This document shows, one piece after another, positions 15,155 through 23,393 of a DNA stretch of 64,000 nt; position 1 is the first letter of the stretch; every line of letters begins with the position of its first letter. Source of the DNA: NCEH01 sp002257205 (GTDB taxonomy: Bacteria > Pseudomonadota > Alphaproteobacteria > Rhizobiales > Xanthobacteraceae); assembly GCF_043195105.1 (NCBI RefSeq), contig NZ_JBAFWO010000003.1, one strand, 5' to 3'. A program made the translations under genes and the position numbers. The notes beneath the pieces are model-generated. The model saw only the letters and a program-made list of their open reading frames with translations. It ran no database searches and was not told where the DNA came from.

Positions 15155-15336
15155 GGCGCCCCGTCACCCGTCACCCGCGCGAAGAGGCCGCCGGATTCAT
15201 GCGCGGCGAACATTCGCCCGAATTGGCGGTTTATTCCGCCGCAGAGGCGCGGCGAACAGCCAGGAAACCACTGTTCGTCCGCGCCAAGTCATTGTTTCAC
15301 GTGAAACATTTTCGAAAAACGCTGGGCCGGAGAGGC
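15155..15336. other. Intergenic region holding the parS-like site
   Basis: The 182 bases lie between convergent stops (metallo-hydrolase at 15154, glycosyltransferase at 15337). The centre holds the parS-type palindrome at 15293-15308. I see no other gene or clear terminator. Confidence 0.6.
15293..15308. other. parS centromere-like site, ParB-binding palindrome
   Basis: TGTTTCACGTGAAACA is a perfect 16-bp palindrome identical to the widely conserved chromosomal parS consensus. ParB/Spo0J loads here and, with ParA and SMC, organises and segregates the origin region. It lies between two convergent stop codons, the kind of place where such a site does not disturb coding. Such sites cluster near oriC, so this window is probably in the origin-proximal part of the chromosome. 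parAB themselves are not in the window. Confidence 0.88.
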
Positions 15337-16896
15337 TCAGCGGCACAATTCGCTGTCGGCCGGAAGCGGCGTGATCTGCCAGAAGCTTTCGCGCCGCGGC
15401 TTCAGCCAGGGAGACCACCATTTGGCAAAAATGTCGATGGCCGTGCCTTCCATGCGCGCCGGGGCATAGACGCCGAAACCGTTGGCGACGCCGGTCACCT
15501 GCCCGCAACCGGTGGACGGCCGCGCCGGCGGGCGATAGCCGAACTCCCGCACGATCACCACCCGCGCTTCCGGCACCGCCGCGCGGATGCGGCCGGCGGA
15601 CATGCGGTCGGCGGCGATCAGCGTCGGCGCCGAACCCAATTGCGCCAGCACCACCGGCCGCAGCTTGGCCAAGGGCTCGGCCGAGACGCAGCGCCCGCAC
15701 AGGCGCGGATCGGGATAGACGGTGACCGCGATGCGCACCGCCATGACCCCGATCGCCAGGGCGGCCAGCAGGCCGAGATAGAGCTTCACCCGCCGCTGCC
15801 ACCCGCCCAGCCGTTCCAACTCGGCGAACACATAGACCGGGGCCATCAGGAAGAAGACGTGGAAATAGCGGTCGCGCAGGCTGATCGATCCCATCGCCAG
15901 CACACCGACCAGGGTGACCACCGTGCCGATGAGGATCATGGACCGCAGCAGATGGCGGATCGCAGCGCGTTCCTGTGTGCTCGCGCGCCCGCCCTCGCCC
16001 CGGTTGAGCGGCAGGAAGACCAGGGCGACGATGCCGATCAGCGGCAGCAGGTAGCCGATCCAGGCGCCGGCGAAGACGTCGAGGACATTCGACCATTTGG
16101 ACTTCGCATTGGCGGCGATCACGTCGGCGGTTGCGAAGAACACGTCCTGCTTCATCACCACGAGGACGATGGAAAACAGGATGATCGGCACCGCCGCGAC
16201 GCCGAGCGTGATGGCGATGCGCCGGTCCAGCCACACCCGGCGAAAGCTTGGCTCCAGCAGGCAGGAGATCAGGATCGCGCCGAAGAAGGCGACATAGCCG
16301 AACTTGCTGAGCAGGCCGAGCGCGATCCAGCCGCCAAGCGCCGCATACAGCCAGCGCGACGGCGCAGCGCGCAGCGCGATCAGCGTCACCATCGTGCCGG
16401 CGATGGCGACGATCATGGCGTTGGAATGGGTCAGGATGCGGTGGCTGTGATAGCCGATCACCCACAGCGCCGAGAGCGAGAACACCGCGAGCGCCTGGAG
16501 GCGCGGATCGGCGATGGCCCGCACCGCCACGCGATAGACAAGCATGGCGCAGGCGAACAGAAGCGAATAGCGCAGGATCGCGAAGCTCAGCGCCCCCGGC
16601 CCGGTGATCTTCTGGATGCCGTAGAGCAGCCAGTCGAACACCGGCGGATTGCGCGCCACATAGCTGATCTCGAACGACTGAACGAGATAGCTCTCGATCG
16701 CGTCGTCCACATTGATGGCGCTCTCGAACACCACGGCGATCAGGGCATGCAGAACCGCCCAAAGCGCGACGATGAGGGCGATGCCGCTGGGCCGCGCCCA
16801 CCAGGGCGCCGACTCAACCGGATCGTAGGGGCCAAATTTGGACGGCGTGTTGGCGGGGCGGCCGGCACTCGGGTCCGCCGAAACAGTCGCGGACAC
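15337..16896 (-). CDS. Glycosyltransferase family 39-like membrane protein
   Basis: This protein of about 519 residues has some ten hydrophobic helices in the ArnT/PMT-like arrangement. It uses polyprenyl-phosphate sugar donors to modify lipids or proteins at the periplasmic face. NVDDAIESYLVQSFE just after the first helix carries the paired Asp typical of the catalytic loop. NPPVFDWLLYGIQKITGP matches the family's PPL-type motif. The C-terminal ~130 residues are soluble, with CGRC and a Rossmann-like VVIVREFGYRP segment. The GTG at 16896 (GCGGAG upstream) is preferred; ATG 16980 would add 28 unconvincing residues. Confidence 0.8.
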   Translation of the reverse strand: MSATVSADPSAGRPANTPSKFGPYDPVESAPWWARPSGIALIVALWAVLHALIAVVFESAINVDDAIESYLVQSFEISYVARNPPVFDWLLYGIQKITGPGALSFAILRYSLLFACAMLVYRVAVRAIADPRLQALAVFSLSALWVIGYHSHRILTHSNAMIVAIAGTMVTLIALRAAPSRWLYAALGGWIALGLLSKFGYVAFFGAILISCLLEPSFRRVWLDRRIAITLGVAAVPIILFSIVLVVMKQDVFFATADVIAANAKSKWSNVLDVFAGAWIGYLLPLIGIVALVFLPLNRGEGGRASTQERAAIRHLLRSMILIGTVVTLVGVLAMGSISLRDRYFHVFFLMAPVYVFAELERLGGWQRRVKLYLGLLAALAIGVMAVRIAVTVYPDPRLCGRCVSAEPLAKLRPVVLAQLGSAPTLIAADRMSAGRIRAAVPEARVVIVREFGYRPPARPSTGCGQVTGVANGFGVYAPARMEGTAIDIFAKWWSPWLKPRRESFWQITPLPADSELCR

Positions 16897-17006
16897 AGGG
16901 GTACTCCGCAGTCGGATCAGGACCTTTTCTATACGCGCCGATCCAGCCCATGACCATCGCGCCGACCCGCCTCGGTGCATTTGCGCGCGGCGCTGTAGCG
17001 GGAATG

Positions 17007-17303
17007 TTACAGGGTGGGCAGCACCGCGAAGCGGCCCCAGCCGCCGCTGGCCGCGAGCGCGGTGTCGGCGGCGTCGTAGCGCCGCAGCGCATCCACCCGC
17101 GCCCCGGCAGGGCCGGCGCCGCATGCCTGCACCATCTCGTCCACGGCGGCGTCATCCGCGCCCGCCAGCACGGCTTCGACGCTGCCATTGGTGCGATTGC
17201 GCACCCATCCCGAAAGGCCGCGCGCCTTGGCGCCATGGGCGCACCAGGCGCGATATCCCACGCCCTGAACCCGGCCTTCCACAATGAGATGCACCACTTT
17301 CAC
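17007..17303 (-). CDS. acyP: Acylphosphatase
   Basis: This small enzyme (98 residues) hydrolyses acyl phosphates such as carbamoyl- or acetyl-phosphate. Both catalytic residues are present: the phosphate-binding Arg in GRVQGVGYRAW (about residue 18) and the catalytic Asn in SGWVRNRTNGSVEAV (about residue 36). The C-terminus FAVLPTL is close to the family's usual end. The gene lies between the glycosyltransferase and eipB on the same strand, 34 bases past eipB. Confidence 0.93.
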   Translation of the reverse strand: MKVVHLIVEGRVQGVGYRAWCAHGAKARGLSGWVRNRTNGSVEAVLAGADDAAVDEMVQACGAGPAGARVDALRRYDAADTALAASGGWGRFAVLPTL

Positions 17304-17337
17304 GGCACCCTCCCGGCGGCGCGCGACGGCCCGCGCC

Positions 17338-18165
17338 TCACTTGTCGCATGGTGCGCTCGCCTTCAGCGGCTCGAATTGCTCCATCCGTCCGCGCAGGAC
17401 GAAGTCGTTATAATCGATCGACAGCGCGCCGATGACGCCATTGTCATAGAGCGAGAAGCTCATGACATAATCCGGGGTCTGGTCCGAGCCGCCCGGCTCG
17501 AAATAGCTGACGCTGGTCTGATGATAGGTGTGGCCGGCCAGCGCCACCTTGGCGGCTTCGGGCAAGCCGGGCTCGTCCTTGGCGGCGCGGCCGATCACGG
17601 CGAGGGTATCGAACACCTTCACCCCATCGTCCGAACCGTCGAACACGCGCGCCTCCAGCACCGTTTCGCCGGCCTTCGCGGCGGCGATCACCCTTTGCAG
17701 ATGCTCGGTGGGCAGCAGGATCTTGCCGGTCAGTTCCACGGTCGCCTTGCGGGGCTTGGTGATCTTCACGCTGAGCCCGGTATCGGTGCGGGTGGCGGTG
17801 GCGTCGACATCCGACTTCACCTCGTCCCGCTGGCGACTCAAGGTCTTGAAGCGATAGGCGGCGGCCGAGCCGCCCTCCCAGCTGGTGGAGAGCATCTCGC
17901 TGCTGACGGAAGGGCCCTCGCCGGTATCGAGCTGGTTGGTCTGGCGCAGCTTCACCGTATAGCCCTCGCAGGCGTCGCCGCGCATCTCGTAATCAATCCG
18001 CCCGTCGGCGCCTTCCAGCTTCTGCGAGGGACGGGTTCCGTCAAGCGAGAGCACATAGCTCGTGCGATGCGCGAGCAGCGGATCGGCATGCGCGAGGCCG
18101 AGAGGCACGGCCGCCAGCCCCGCAGCCAGGGCGAGCCTTGCGAGCATCCGCGAGCGATCCACCAT
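17338..18165 (-). CDS. eipB: Periplasmic cell-envelope integrity protein EipB, DUF1849
   Basis: This 275-residue exported protein has a signal peptide (about residues 1-26). The mature part is a large antiparallel beta-sheet domain, with phrases such as HRTSYVLSLDGTRPSQKLEGADG, SISEML-like strands and LYDNGVIGALSIDYNDF. Two cysteines, in GDACEGYTV and in the C-terminal SAPCDK, match the conserved disulfide of EipB. In Brucella, EipB (DUF1849) is needed for envelope integrity. The ATG at 18165 follows AAGGAGAC. It is divergent from ridA. Confidence 0.85.
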   Translation of the reverse strand: MVDRSRMLARLALAAGLAAVPLGLAHADPLLAHRTSYVLSLDGTRPSQKLEGADGRIDYEMRGDACEGYTVKLRQTNQLDTGEGPSVSSEMLSTSWEGGSAAAYRFKTLSRQRDEVKSDVDATATRTDTGLSVKITKPRKATVELTGKILLPTEHLQRVIAAAKAGETVLEARVFDGSDDGVKVFDTLAVIGRAAKDEPGLPEAAKVALAGHTYHQTSVSYFEPGGSDQTPDYVMSFSLYDNGVIGALSIDYNDFVLRGRMEQFEPLKASAPCDK

Positions 18166-18180
18166 TCCTGTCTCCTTATC

Positions 18181-18194
18181 GTCGTCCGGACGAC
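18181..18194. promoter_or_regulatory. Perfect 14-bp palindrome between eipB and ridA
   Basis: GTCGTCCGGACGAC lies in the 96-base divergent region, 16 bases from the eipB start and 68 from the ridA start. It could be an operator for either gene. I do not recognise the binding protein. Confidence 0.4.
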
Positions 18195-18261
18195 TTGCGC
18201 CCCGCCCCTGGTTCGGCGAAGAAGGCGCACATTTACGCGCAAGGTGTGGCAGGAGACGAGA

Positions 18262-18726
18262 ATGTCGCAAACCATCGAGCAGAAACTCGCGGATCTGGGA
18301 ATCACGCTTCCCACCCCCACCGCCCCGCTCGCCAATTATGTGCCCGTCGTGCGCACCGGCAACCTCCTGTTCGTGTCCGGCCAGGTGTCGATCGACGGCG
18401 CCGGCAAGATCACCACCGGAAAGCTCGGCGGCGGCGTTGAAATCGAGACCGGCCGCGCCGCCGCGCGCCAGTGCGCCATCAACATCCTCGCCCAGGTGAA
18501 GGCCGCCATCGGCGATCTGGAAAAGGTCGTGCGGGTGGTGAAGCTGGTCGGCTTCGTGAACTCCACGCCGGACTTCGTGGATCAACCCAAGGTGATGAAC
18601 GGCTGTTCCGATCTCCTGGTGGAAGTGCTGGGCGACAAGGGCCGCCATGCCCGCTCCGCGGTCGGCATCGCCGCCCTGCCGTTCGACGCGGCGGTCGAGG
18701 TCGAAGCCGTGGTCGAAGTGGCCTGA
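18262..18726 (+). CDS. RidA/YjgF-family protein
   Basis: This 154-residue protein fits the longer YjgF/Endoribonuclease L-PSP-like branch. It has the trimer-interface and active-site features NLLFVSGQVSID, the AARQCAINILAQVK helix, VRVVKLVGFVNSTPDF and HARSAVGIAALPFDAAVEVEAV with the conserved Arg. RidA proteins deaminate reactive enamine/imine intermediates. The ATG at 18262 has AGGAGACGAG upstream. It is followed 13 bases later by the glycerophosphodiesterase gene, forming an operon. Confidence 0.9.
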   Translation: MSQTIEQKLADLGITLPTPTAPLANYVPVVRTGNLLFVSGQVSIDGAGKITTGKLGGGVEIETGRAAARQCAINILAQVKAAIGDLEKVVRVVKLVGFVNSTPDFVDQPKVMNGCSDLLVEVLGDKGRHARSAVGIAALPFDAAVEVEAVVEVA

Positions 18727-18739
18727 TCCCCGCACCAAG

Positions 18740-19483
18740 ATGGGCGATCTGTCCTGGCTGATCCAACGACCCGTCGCCCATCGCGGCCTGCATGATGCGT
18801 CATGCGGGGTGATCGAGAATTCGCCGAGCGCGGTGGAAGCCGCGATCGCCGGCGGGTTCTCGGTTGAGGTGGACATCCAATTGGCCCGCGACGGCGAGGC
18901 CATGGTGTATCACGATTTCGCCCTGGATCGCCTGACGCAGGGGTCCGGCCTGCTCGCGGACCAGCCGAGCGCGCAATTGGGGCAGGTTCGCTTCCGCGCC
19001 ACCGACGATCGCATGATGAGCCTGCCGGACCTTCTGGCTCGGGTGGACGGCCGGGCACCGCTGCTGATCGAGATCAAGAGCGCATTCACCGGCGACGTCC
19101 GGCTGGCGCTGCGTGCTGCGAACCTTCTGGCAGGCTATCGCGGTCCGGTGGCGCTGATGTCGTTCGACCCCGAGATGATCTCGGCGGTCCGCGAAGCGGC
19201 CCCCGACATAGCGCGCGGCGTCGTCGCGGAATGGCGCTACGCTGATTCCGAATGGAACGATCTCTCGGCGGGCACGAAGCACATGCTGCGGCATCTCCTG
19301 CATTGGCCCAAGACCCGGTTTCAATTCGTTGCCTACCGCGTGGCCGACCTTCCCGCCCCCGCGACCCGCCTCGCCCATGCCCTTGGCTTACCCGTGCTGG
19401 CCTGGACCGTGCGCCGGCAGGCCGACCGGGAGGCAGCGAAGAAATTCGCCGACCAGATGATTTTCGAAGGTTTCCGCCCCTGA
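18740..19483 (+). CDS. Glycerophosphodiester phosphodiesterase
   Basis: This 247-residue TIM-barrel enzyme is of the GDPD family, hydrolysing glycerophosphodiesters to sn-glycerol-3-phosphate and an alcohol. Active-site segments are VAHRGLHD (His and Arg near residue 14), IENSPSAVEAA, VEVDIQLARDGEAMVYHDFALDR (Glu, Asp and His), LIEIKS and LAWTVRR. It has no signal peptide, so it is probably cytoplasmic. It sits 13 bases downstream of ridA, the usual arrangement in rhizobia. Confidence 0.92.
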   Translation: MGDLSWLIQRPVAHRGLHDASCGVIENSPSAVEAAIAGGFSVEVDIQLARDGEAMVYHDFALDRLTQGSGLLADQPSAQLGQVRFRATDDRMMSLPDLLARVDGRAPLLIEIKSAFTGDVRLALRAANLLAGYRGPVALMSFDPEMISAVREAAPDIARGVVAEWRYADSEWNDLSAGTKHMLRHLLHWPKTRFQFVAYRVADLPAPATRLAHALGLPVLAWTVRRQADREAAKKFADQMIFEGFRP

Positions 19484-19611
19484 GGCGAGACGCCCGGTCC
19501 GGGCGGTGCATTCGCTGATGCGTCCCCCAAGGGGATGGGCTAAGAGCTCGGAGGAACGGGCGCCGGCCGGCTTCTGACGGCCGACAGAGCTTCGCCCCGG
19601 AGGATCGCACC

Positions 19612-20646
19612 GTGCCGACGCTTCGCTCAGCCCTGTCCATCGCTTCTCTGACCTTCGCCTGCGCGTCCGCGTTCTTCTGCGCCGGGCCCGCGCGCGCCAA
19701 TGATTCTTCCGCGGAGCTCTCGGCCGGTGGTCTGGTTCTTATCCGCAATCTCGATGTTGAGATGCGCTCGGAGGATCTGTTCATCTCCACCGGCGAAGTG
19801 CGGGTGCGCTATGTGTTTCACAACGCCAGCGACAAGCCGGTGACCGGCCTCATCGCCTTCCCCATGCCGGACATCACGGCAAGCGAAGCGAATATTTCGA
19901 TCCCGACCGAAGACCCGGTCAATATTCTCGATTTCAAGACCCGCGTGAACGGCACGCCGGTGCGCACCGATGTGGAGCAGAAGGTGTTCGTGCTCGGCAT
20001 CGACCGCACCGCCATGCTTCTGGATCAGAAGGTGCCGCTCGCCCCGCACCTGCAATCCACCCGCAAGGTGCTGGACGCCCTGCCGCGTCCGCTCTGGGAC
20101 GAGTGGGCGAAGATCGGCCTTGCCCGCGTGGACGAATATGATGTCGGCCAAGGCATGAAGGAACATCTGGAGCCGCAATGGACACTCAAGACCACCTTCT
20201 ACTGGATGCAGACCTTCCCGCCGAAGGCCGACACCATCATCGAGCATGCCTATAAGCCGAGCGTCGGCGCCTCGGTGGGCACGGCGATCGGGATGGCGAC
20301 GGGCGACAACGCTTTTCTCCAGCGCGAGCAGCGCAGCTATGAGCAGAAATTCTGCATGGATCGTGCCTTCCTCTCCACCGTCCAGGCCGGTGTGAAGAAG
20401 CGGAAAGACGGCATCGCCTTTTCCGAGGAGCGCATCGGCTACGTCCTCACCACCGGGGCCAATTGGTCCGGCCCCATCGGCAAGTTCAAGCTCACCGTGG
20501 ACAAGGGCGCGCCGAACAATCTCGTCAGTTTCTGCGGCACCGGGGTCAAGAAGACCGGCCCCACCACGTTCGAGATGAACGCGACCGACTTTTACCCTAC
20601 GGAAGACCTCTCGATTTTGATCCTGAAGCCCAGTCCCACCCCTTGA
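19612..20646 (+). CDS. Exported DUF4424-family protein
   Basis: This 344-residue protein has a signal peptide (about residues 1-29, ending SARAN-like at PARAND). The mature part is largely beta, with the segment DVEMRSEDLFISTGEVRVRYVFHN near residue 44 and the repeated cysteines in EQKFCMDR and VSFCGTGVKK. The general pattern fits DUF4424, which has no defined function; a periplasmic location is inferred. The start is GTG 19612 with GGAGGA upstream. It is inserted between the glycerophosphodiesterase and GNAT genes, with 128 bases before it. Confidence 0.75.
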   Translation: MPTLRSALSIASLTFACASAFFCAGPARANDSSAELSAGGLVLIRNLDVEMRSEDLFISTGEVRVRYVFHNASDKPVTGLIAFPMPDITASEANISIPTEDPVNILDFKTRVNGTPVRTDVEQKVFVLGIDRTAMLLDQKVPLAPHLQSTRKVLDALPRPLWDEWAKIGLARVDEYDVGQGMKEHLEPQWTLKTTFYWMQTFPPKADTIIEHAYKPSVGASVGTAIGMATGDNAFLQREQRSYEQKFCMDRAFLSTVQAGVKKRKDGIAFSEERIGYVLTTGANWSGPIGKFKLTVDKGAPNNLVSFCGTGVKKTGPTTFEMNATDFYPTEDLSILILKPSPTP

Positions 20647-20691
20647 TTGCACCGCACCATGCCGCCAAGTTGAGGGCATGGGCGATATTGC

Positions 20692-21867
20692 ATGACCGAG
20701 GCCTGCGTCCGCGTCCTCTCCGCCTTGACGGAGATCACCGCCAGCGAATGGGATGCCTGCGCGGCCGGTGAGGCGGCGCGGCCGGAACCCTTCGTCTCCC
20801 ACGCCTTCCTCCAGGCGCTGGAGGAATCCGGCTGCGTCGGCGCACGCACCGGCTGGCTGCCGCAACACCTCCTGCTTGAGGGGCCGGATGGCTCGGCGGC
20901 TGGCGTCGTGCCCGCCTATCTCAAGTCCCATTCGCGTGGCGAATATGTTTTCGACCAGGGCTGGGCTGATGCCTATGAGCAGGCCGGCGGGCGCTATTAT
21001 CCCAAGCTCCAGGTCAGCGTGCCGTTCTCGCCCGTCACCGGCCGCCGCCTGCTGACCCGGCCGGGCCCGGACGCGGCCGGCCATGCGGATCTCCTGGGCG
21101 CCGGGCTGGTGCAACTCGCGCGCCTGCATAAGACCTCCTCGATCCATGTTACCTTTTCCTCCGAGGCGGAATGGGAACGGCTGGCCGCGCTCGGCTTTCT
21201 CCAGCGCACGGACCAGCAGTTCCATTGGCGCAATGCGGGCTATGCTAACTATGAGGATTTCCTGGAGGCGTTGGCCTCCCGCAAACGCAAGGCGCTGCGG
21301 CGCGAGCGGCGCGAGGCGCTCTCAGGCGGCATCGAGATCGAATGGCTGACCGGCAGTGACCTCACCGAAGCGGCGTGGGATGCCTTCTTCGCCTTCTACA
21401 TGGATACCGGCTCGCGCAAATGGGGCCGGCCCTATCTCAATCGCCAATTCTTCTCGCTGCTCGGCGAGCGGCTATCCGATCAGGTGCTGCTGGTGATGGC
21501 GAAGCGGGAGGGGCGCTACATCGCCGGCGCCCTCAACATGATTGGCGCCGAAACCCTCTATGGCCGCTATTGGGGCGCGATCGAGGAACATCCGTTCCTG
21601 CATTTCGAGGTCTGCTATCATCAGGCGGTGGACTATGCCATCGCCCATAAGCTCAAGGTGGTGGAGGCAGGCGCGCAAGGGGAACACAAGCTGGCGCGCG
21701 GCTATCTCCCGACCCCGACCTATTCCGCCCATTGGATCGCCGATTCTGGTCTGCGGCGCGGCGTCGCGCATTATCTGGAGCGCGAACGCGCCCATGTGGC
21801 GGAGATGGGGGAGGAACTGATGGAGCTCGGCCCGTTCCGTCGCGGCGGTGTCCCGGAAGGCGATTAG
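20692..21867 (+). CDS. GNAT-like protein, DUF482/peptidogalycan type
   Basis: This 391-residue protein of the DUF482/FemAB-like GNAT group has phrases such as PFVSHAFLQALEESGCVG near residue 33, KSHSRGEYVFDQGWADAYEQ and YYPKLQVSVPFSPVTGRR. YWGAIEEHPFLHFEVCYHQAVDYAI and AGAQGEHKLARGY lie towards the C-terminus. Such proteins are predicted aminoacyl- or acyltransferases acting on envelope polymers, but the substrate is not settled. It is 45 bases downstream of the DUF4424 gene on the same strand. The order ridA-GDPD-GNAT is common in the order; the DUF4424 gene interrupts it here. Confidence 0.85.
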   Translation: MTEACVRVLSALTEITASEWDACAAGEAARPEPFVSHAFLQALEESGCVGARTGWLPQHLLLEGPDGSAAGVVPAYLKSHSRGEYVFDQGWADAYEQAGGRYYPKLQVSVPFSPVTGRRLLTRPGPDAAGHADLLGAGLVQLARLHKTSSIHVTFSSEAEWERLAALGFLQRTDQQFHWRNAGYANYEDFLEALASRKRKALRRERREALSGGIEIEWLTGSDLTEAAWDAFFAFYMDTGSRKWGRPYLNRQFFSLLGERLSDQVLLVMAKREGRYIAGALNMIGAETLYGRYWGAIEEHPFLHFEVCYHQAVDYAIAHKLKVVEAGAQGEHKLARGYLPTPTYSAHWIADSGLRRGVAHYLERERAHVAEMGEELMELGPFRRGGVPEGD

Positions 21868-21985
21868 CGGCATTCCTGCCGCGCCTGCGCCAAAAGGCGG
21901 ACAGAATTGCCCAGGGGGGCATAACGCTGATTGCGGCACGCGGGGTAGGCTCGCTATAACTCCCGGCCTGCGGTGGGGGAAGGTG

Positions 21986-22756
21986 ATGACGTATTGTTGC
22001 GGCGTGCTGGTGCGGGACGGTCTGGTGATGATCGCGGACACGCGCACCAACGCCGGCCTCGACAACATCTCCACCTTCCGAAAGCTCCATGTGTTCGAGG
22101 AGCCCGGCCACCATGTTATCGCCATCGCTTCGGCCGGAAACCTGTCTGTTTCCCAGTCGGTGCTGAGCCTTCTGCACGAGGGTGTTGAGGACCATGAGGC
22201 CGGCGAGCGTCAGCAATTGCGCGACGCTCGCACCATGTTCCAGGCCGCCCAATTGGTCGGCCGCGCGATCCGGCAGGTCCACACGGTGGACGGCAATGCG
22301 CTGGAACAGAGCAATGTCAGCTTCGACGTGTCGTTCCTGCTGGGCGGCCAGATCATCGGCGGGCCGCTGCGCCTGTTCATGATCTATTCGGCTGGAAATT
22401 TCATCGAATGCACCACCGACACGCCGTTCCTTCAGATCGGCGAACACAAATATGGCAAGCCGGTGCTCGACCGCGCCGTGACCTTCGACATGGAAATCGC
22501 CGACGCGCTGAAAACCAGCCTGATTTCCATGGATTCCACCATGCGCTCGAATCTCGGCGTCGGCCTGCCGATCGATGTGCTGGTGCTGTGCCCCGATACG
22601 CTGGAATCCGAGCTGAGCTATCGCATTGAGCCAGGCGAGCCCTATTTCCACGACCTGCGGGAGCGCTGGTCGGCGGCGCTGCGCTCGGCGCACACCTCGA
22701 TCCCGCGCCCGCCTTATCTCAAGCACGGCCGGCGCGGCGAAAACGGCCAGGGCTGA
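21986..22756 (+). CDS. Anbu, bacterial proteasome-like peptidase
   Basis: This 256-residue Ntn-hydrolase of the Anbu (ancestral beta-subunit) family begins MTYCCGVLVRDGLVMIADTRTNAGLDN. The catalytic Thr is at position 2 and would be exposed by removal of Met. FRKLHVF provides the conserved Lys (about residue 35), and SAGNLSVSQSVL follows. Anbu forms open ring assemblies of uncertain peptidase activity. It is usually encoded with an ATP-grasp protein, an alpha-E protein and a transglutaminase; none of these is adjacent here. The ATG at 21986 follows GGGGGAAGG. Confidence 0.9.
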   Translation: MTYCCGVLVRDGLVMIADTRTNAGLDNISTFRKLHVFEEPGHHVIAIASAGNLSVSQSVLSLLHEGVEDHEAGERQQLRDARTMFQAAQLVGRAIRQVHTVDGNALEQSNVSFDVSFLLGGQIIGGPLRLFMIYSAGNFIECTTDTPFLQIGEHKYGKPVLDRAVTFDMEIADALKTSLISMDSTMRSNLGVGLPIDVLVLCPDTLESELSYRIEPGEPYFHDLRERWSAALRSAHTSIPRPPYLKHGRRGENGQG

Positions 22757-22804
22757 CGCCTGCATCGGCCTGCGATGTATCTCCCTCCCCGCAAGGGGAC
22801 CAGA

Positions 22805-22835
22805 AACAAAAACGCCGGCATCGCTGCCGGCGTTT
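22805..22835 (-). terminator. Rho-independent terminator after the cyclophilin gene
   Basis: The stem AAACGCCGGCA / TGCCGGCGTTT (22810-22820 / 22825-22835) has a TCGC loop. On the minus strand it runs into TTTTTGTTTC, ending the ppiase-coaD cluster. It can also stop the Anbu transcript coming from the left. Confidence 0.85.
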
Positions 22836-22854
22836 CCGCATCTGGGCGTGAAGC

Positions 22855-23313
22855 TCAGGCCGCCGCGGGCTGGAGCTTGGCGGAGACAATCTTGTCGGGA
22901 TCCTTCACGGGCTCGCCGCGCTTGATCTTGTCCACATTCTCCATGCCGGAGATCACCTGGCCCCACACCGTATACTGGCGGTCGAGGAAGCCGGCATCGC
23001 CGAAGCAGATGAAGAACTGGCTGTCACCCGAATCCGGGCTCTGCGCGCGGGCCATGGAAACCGTGCCGCGCTTGTGCGGCTCGGCGTTGAACTCGGCCTT
23101 CAGCTTCTTGCCGGAGCCGCCCATGCCGGTGCCGGTGGGATCGCCGGTCTGCGCCATGAAGCCGTCGATGACGCGGTGGAACGGCGTACCGTTATAAAAG
23201 CCTTCCGCCACCAGTTCCTTGATGCGCGCAACATGGCCGGGGGCCAGATCGGGACGCAGGGCAATGACCACCTCGCCCTTGGTGGTTTCGAGAACGATAA
23301 CCTCGTCGGCCAT
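22855..23313 (-). CDS. ppiB: Cytoplasmic cyclophilin-type peptidyl-prolyl isomerase
   Basis: This 152-residue cyclophilin has no signal peptide. The core active-site elements are present: FHRVIDGFMAQTGDPTGTG (Arg, Phe, Met and Gln near residues 45-58), VSMARAQSPDSGDSQFFICF and YTVWGQVISGMENVDKI. It catalyses cis-trans isomerisation of X-Pro bonds during folding. A paralogue with a signal peptide lies 80 bases upstream on the same strand, so the organism encodes a cytoplasmic and an exported copy side by side. Confidence 0.94.
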   Translation of the reverse strand: MADEVIVLETTKGEVVIALRPDLAPGHVARIKELVAEGFYNGTPFHRVIDGFMAQTGDPTGTGMGGSGKKLKAEFNAEPHKRGTVSMARAQSPDSGDSQFFICFGDAGFLDRQYTVWGQVISGMENVDKIKRGEPVKDPDKIVSAKLQPAAA

Positions 23314-23393
23314 GGCCAGTCTCCTTGGTTGGTCGATGGTGTCGCGGCGTTTTGGTGCCGCGCTCTACAGAGCGGTTGCGTGAGAGGGCGCCC

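Noticed and set aside
15199..16953. Long + strand open frame opposite the glycosyltransferase
   Set aside because: Its translation is rich in Arg, Asp and Gln with no domain. The opposite strand encodes a clear membrane glycosyltransferase, so this is an antisense shadow of high GC codon bias.
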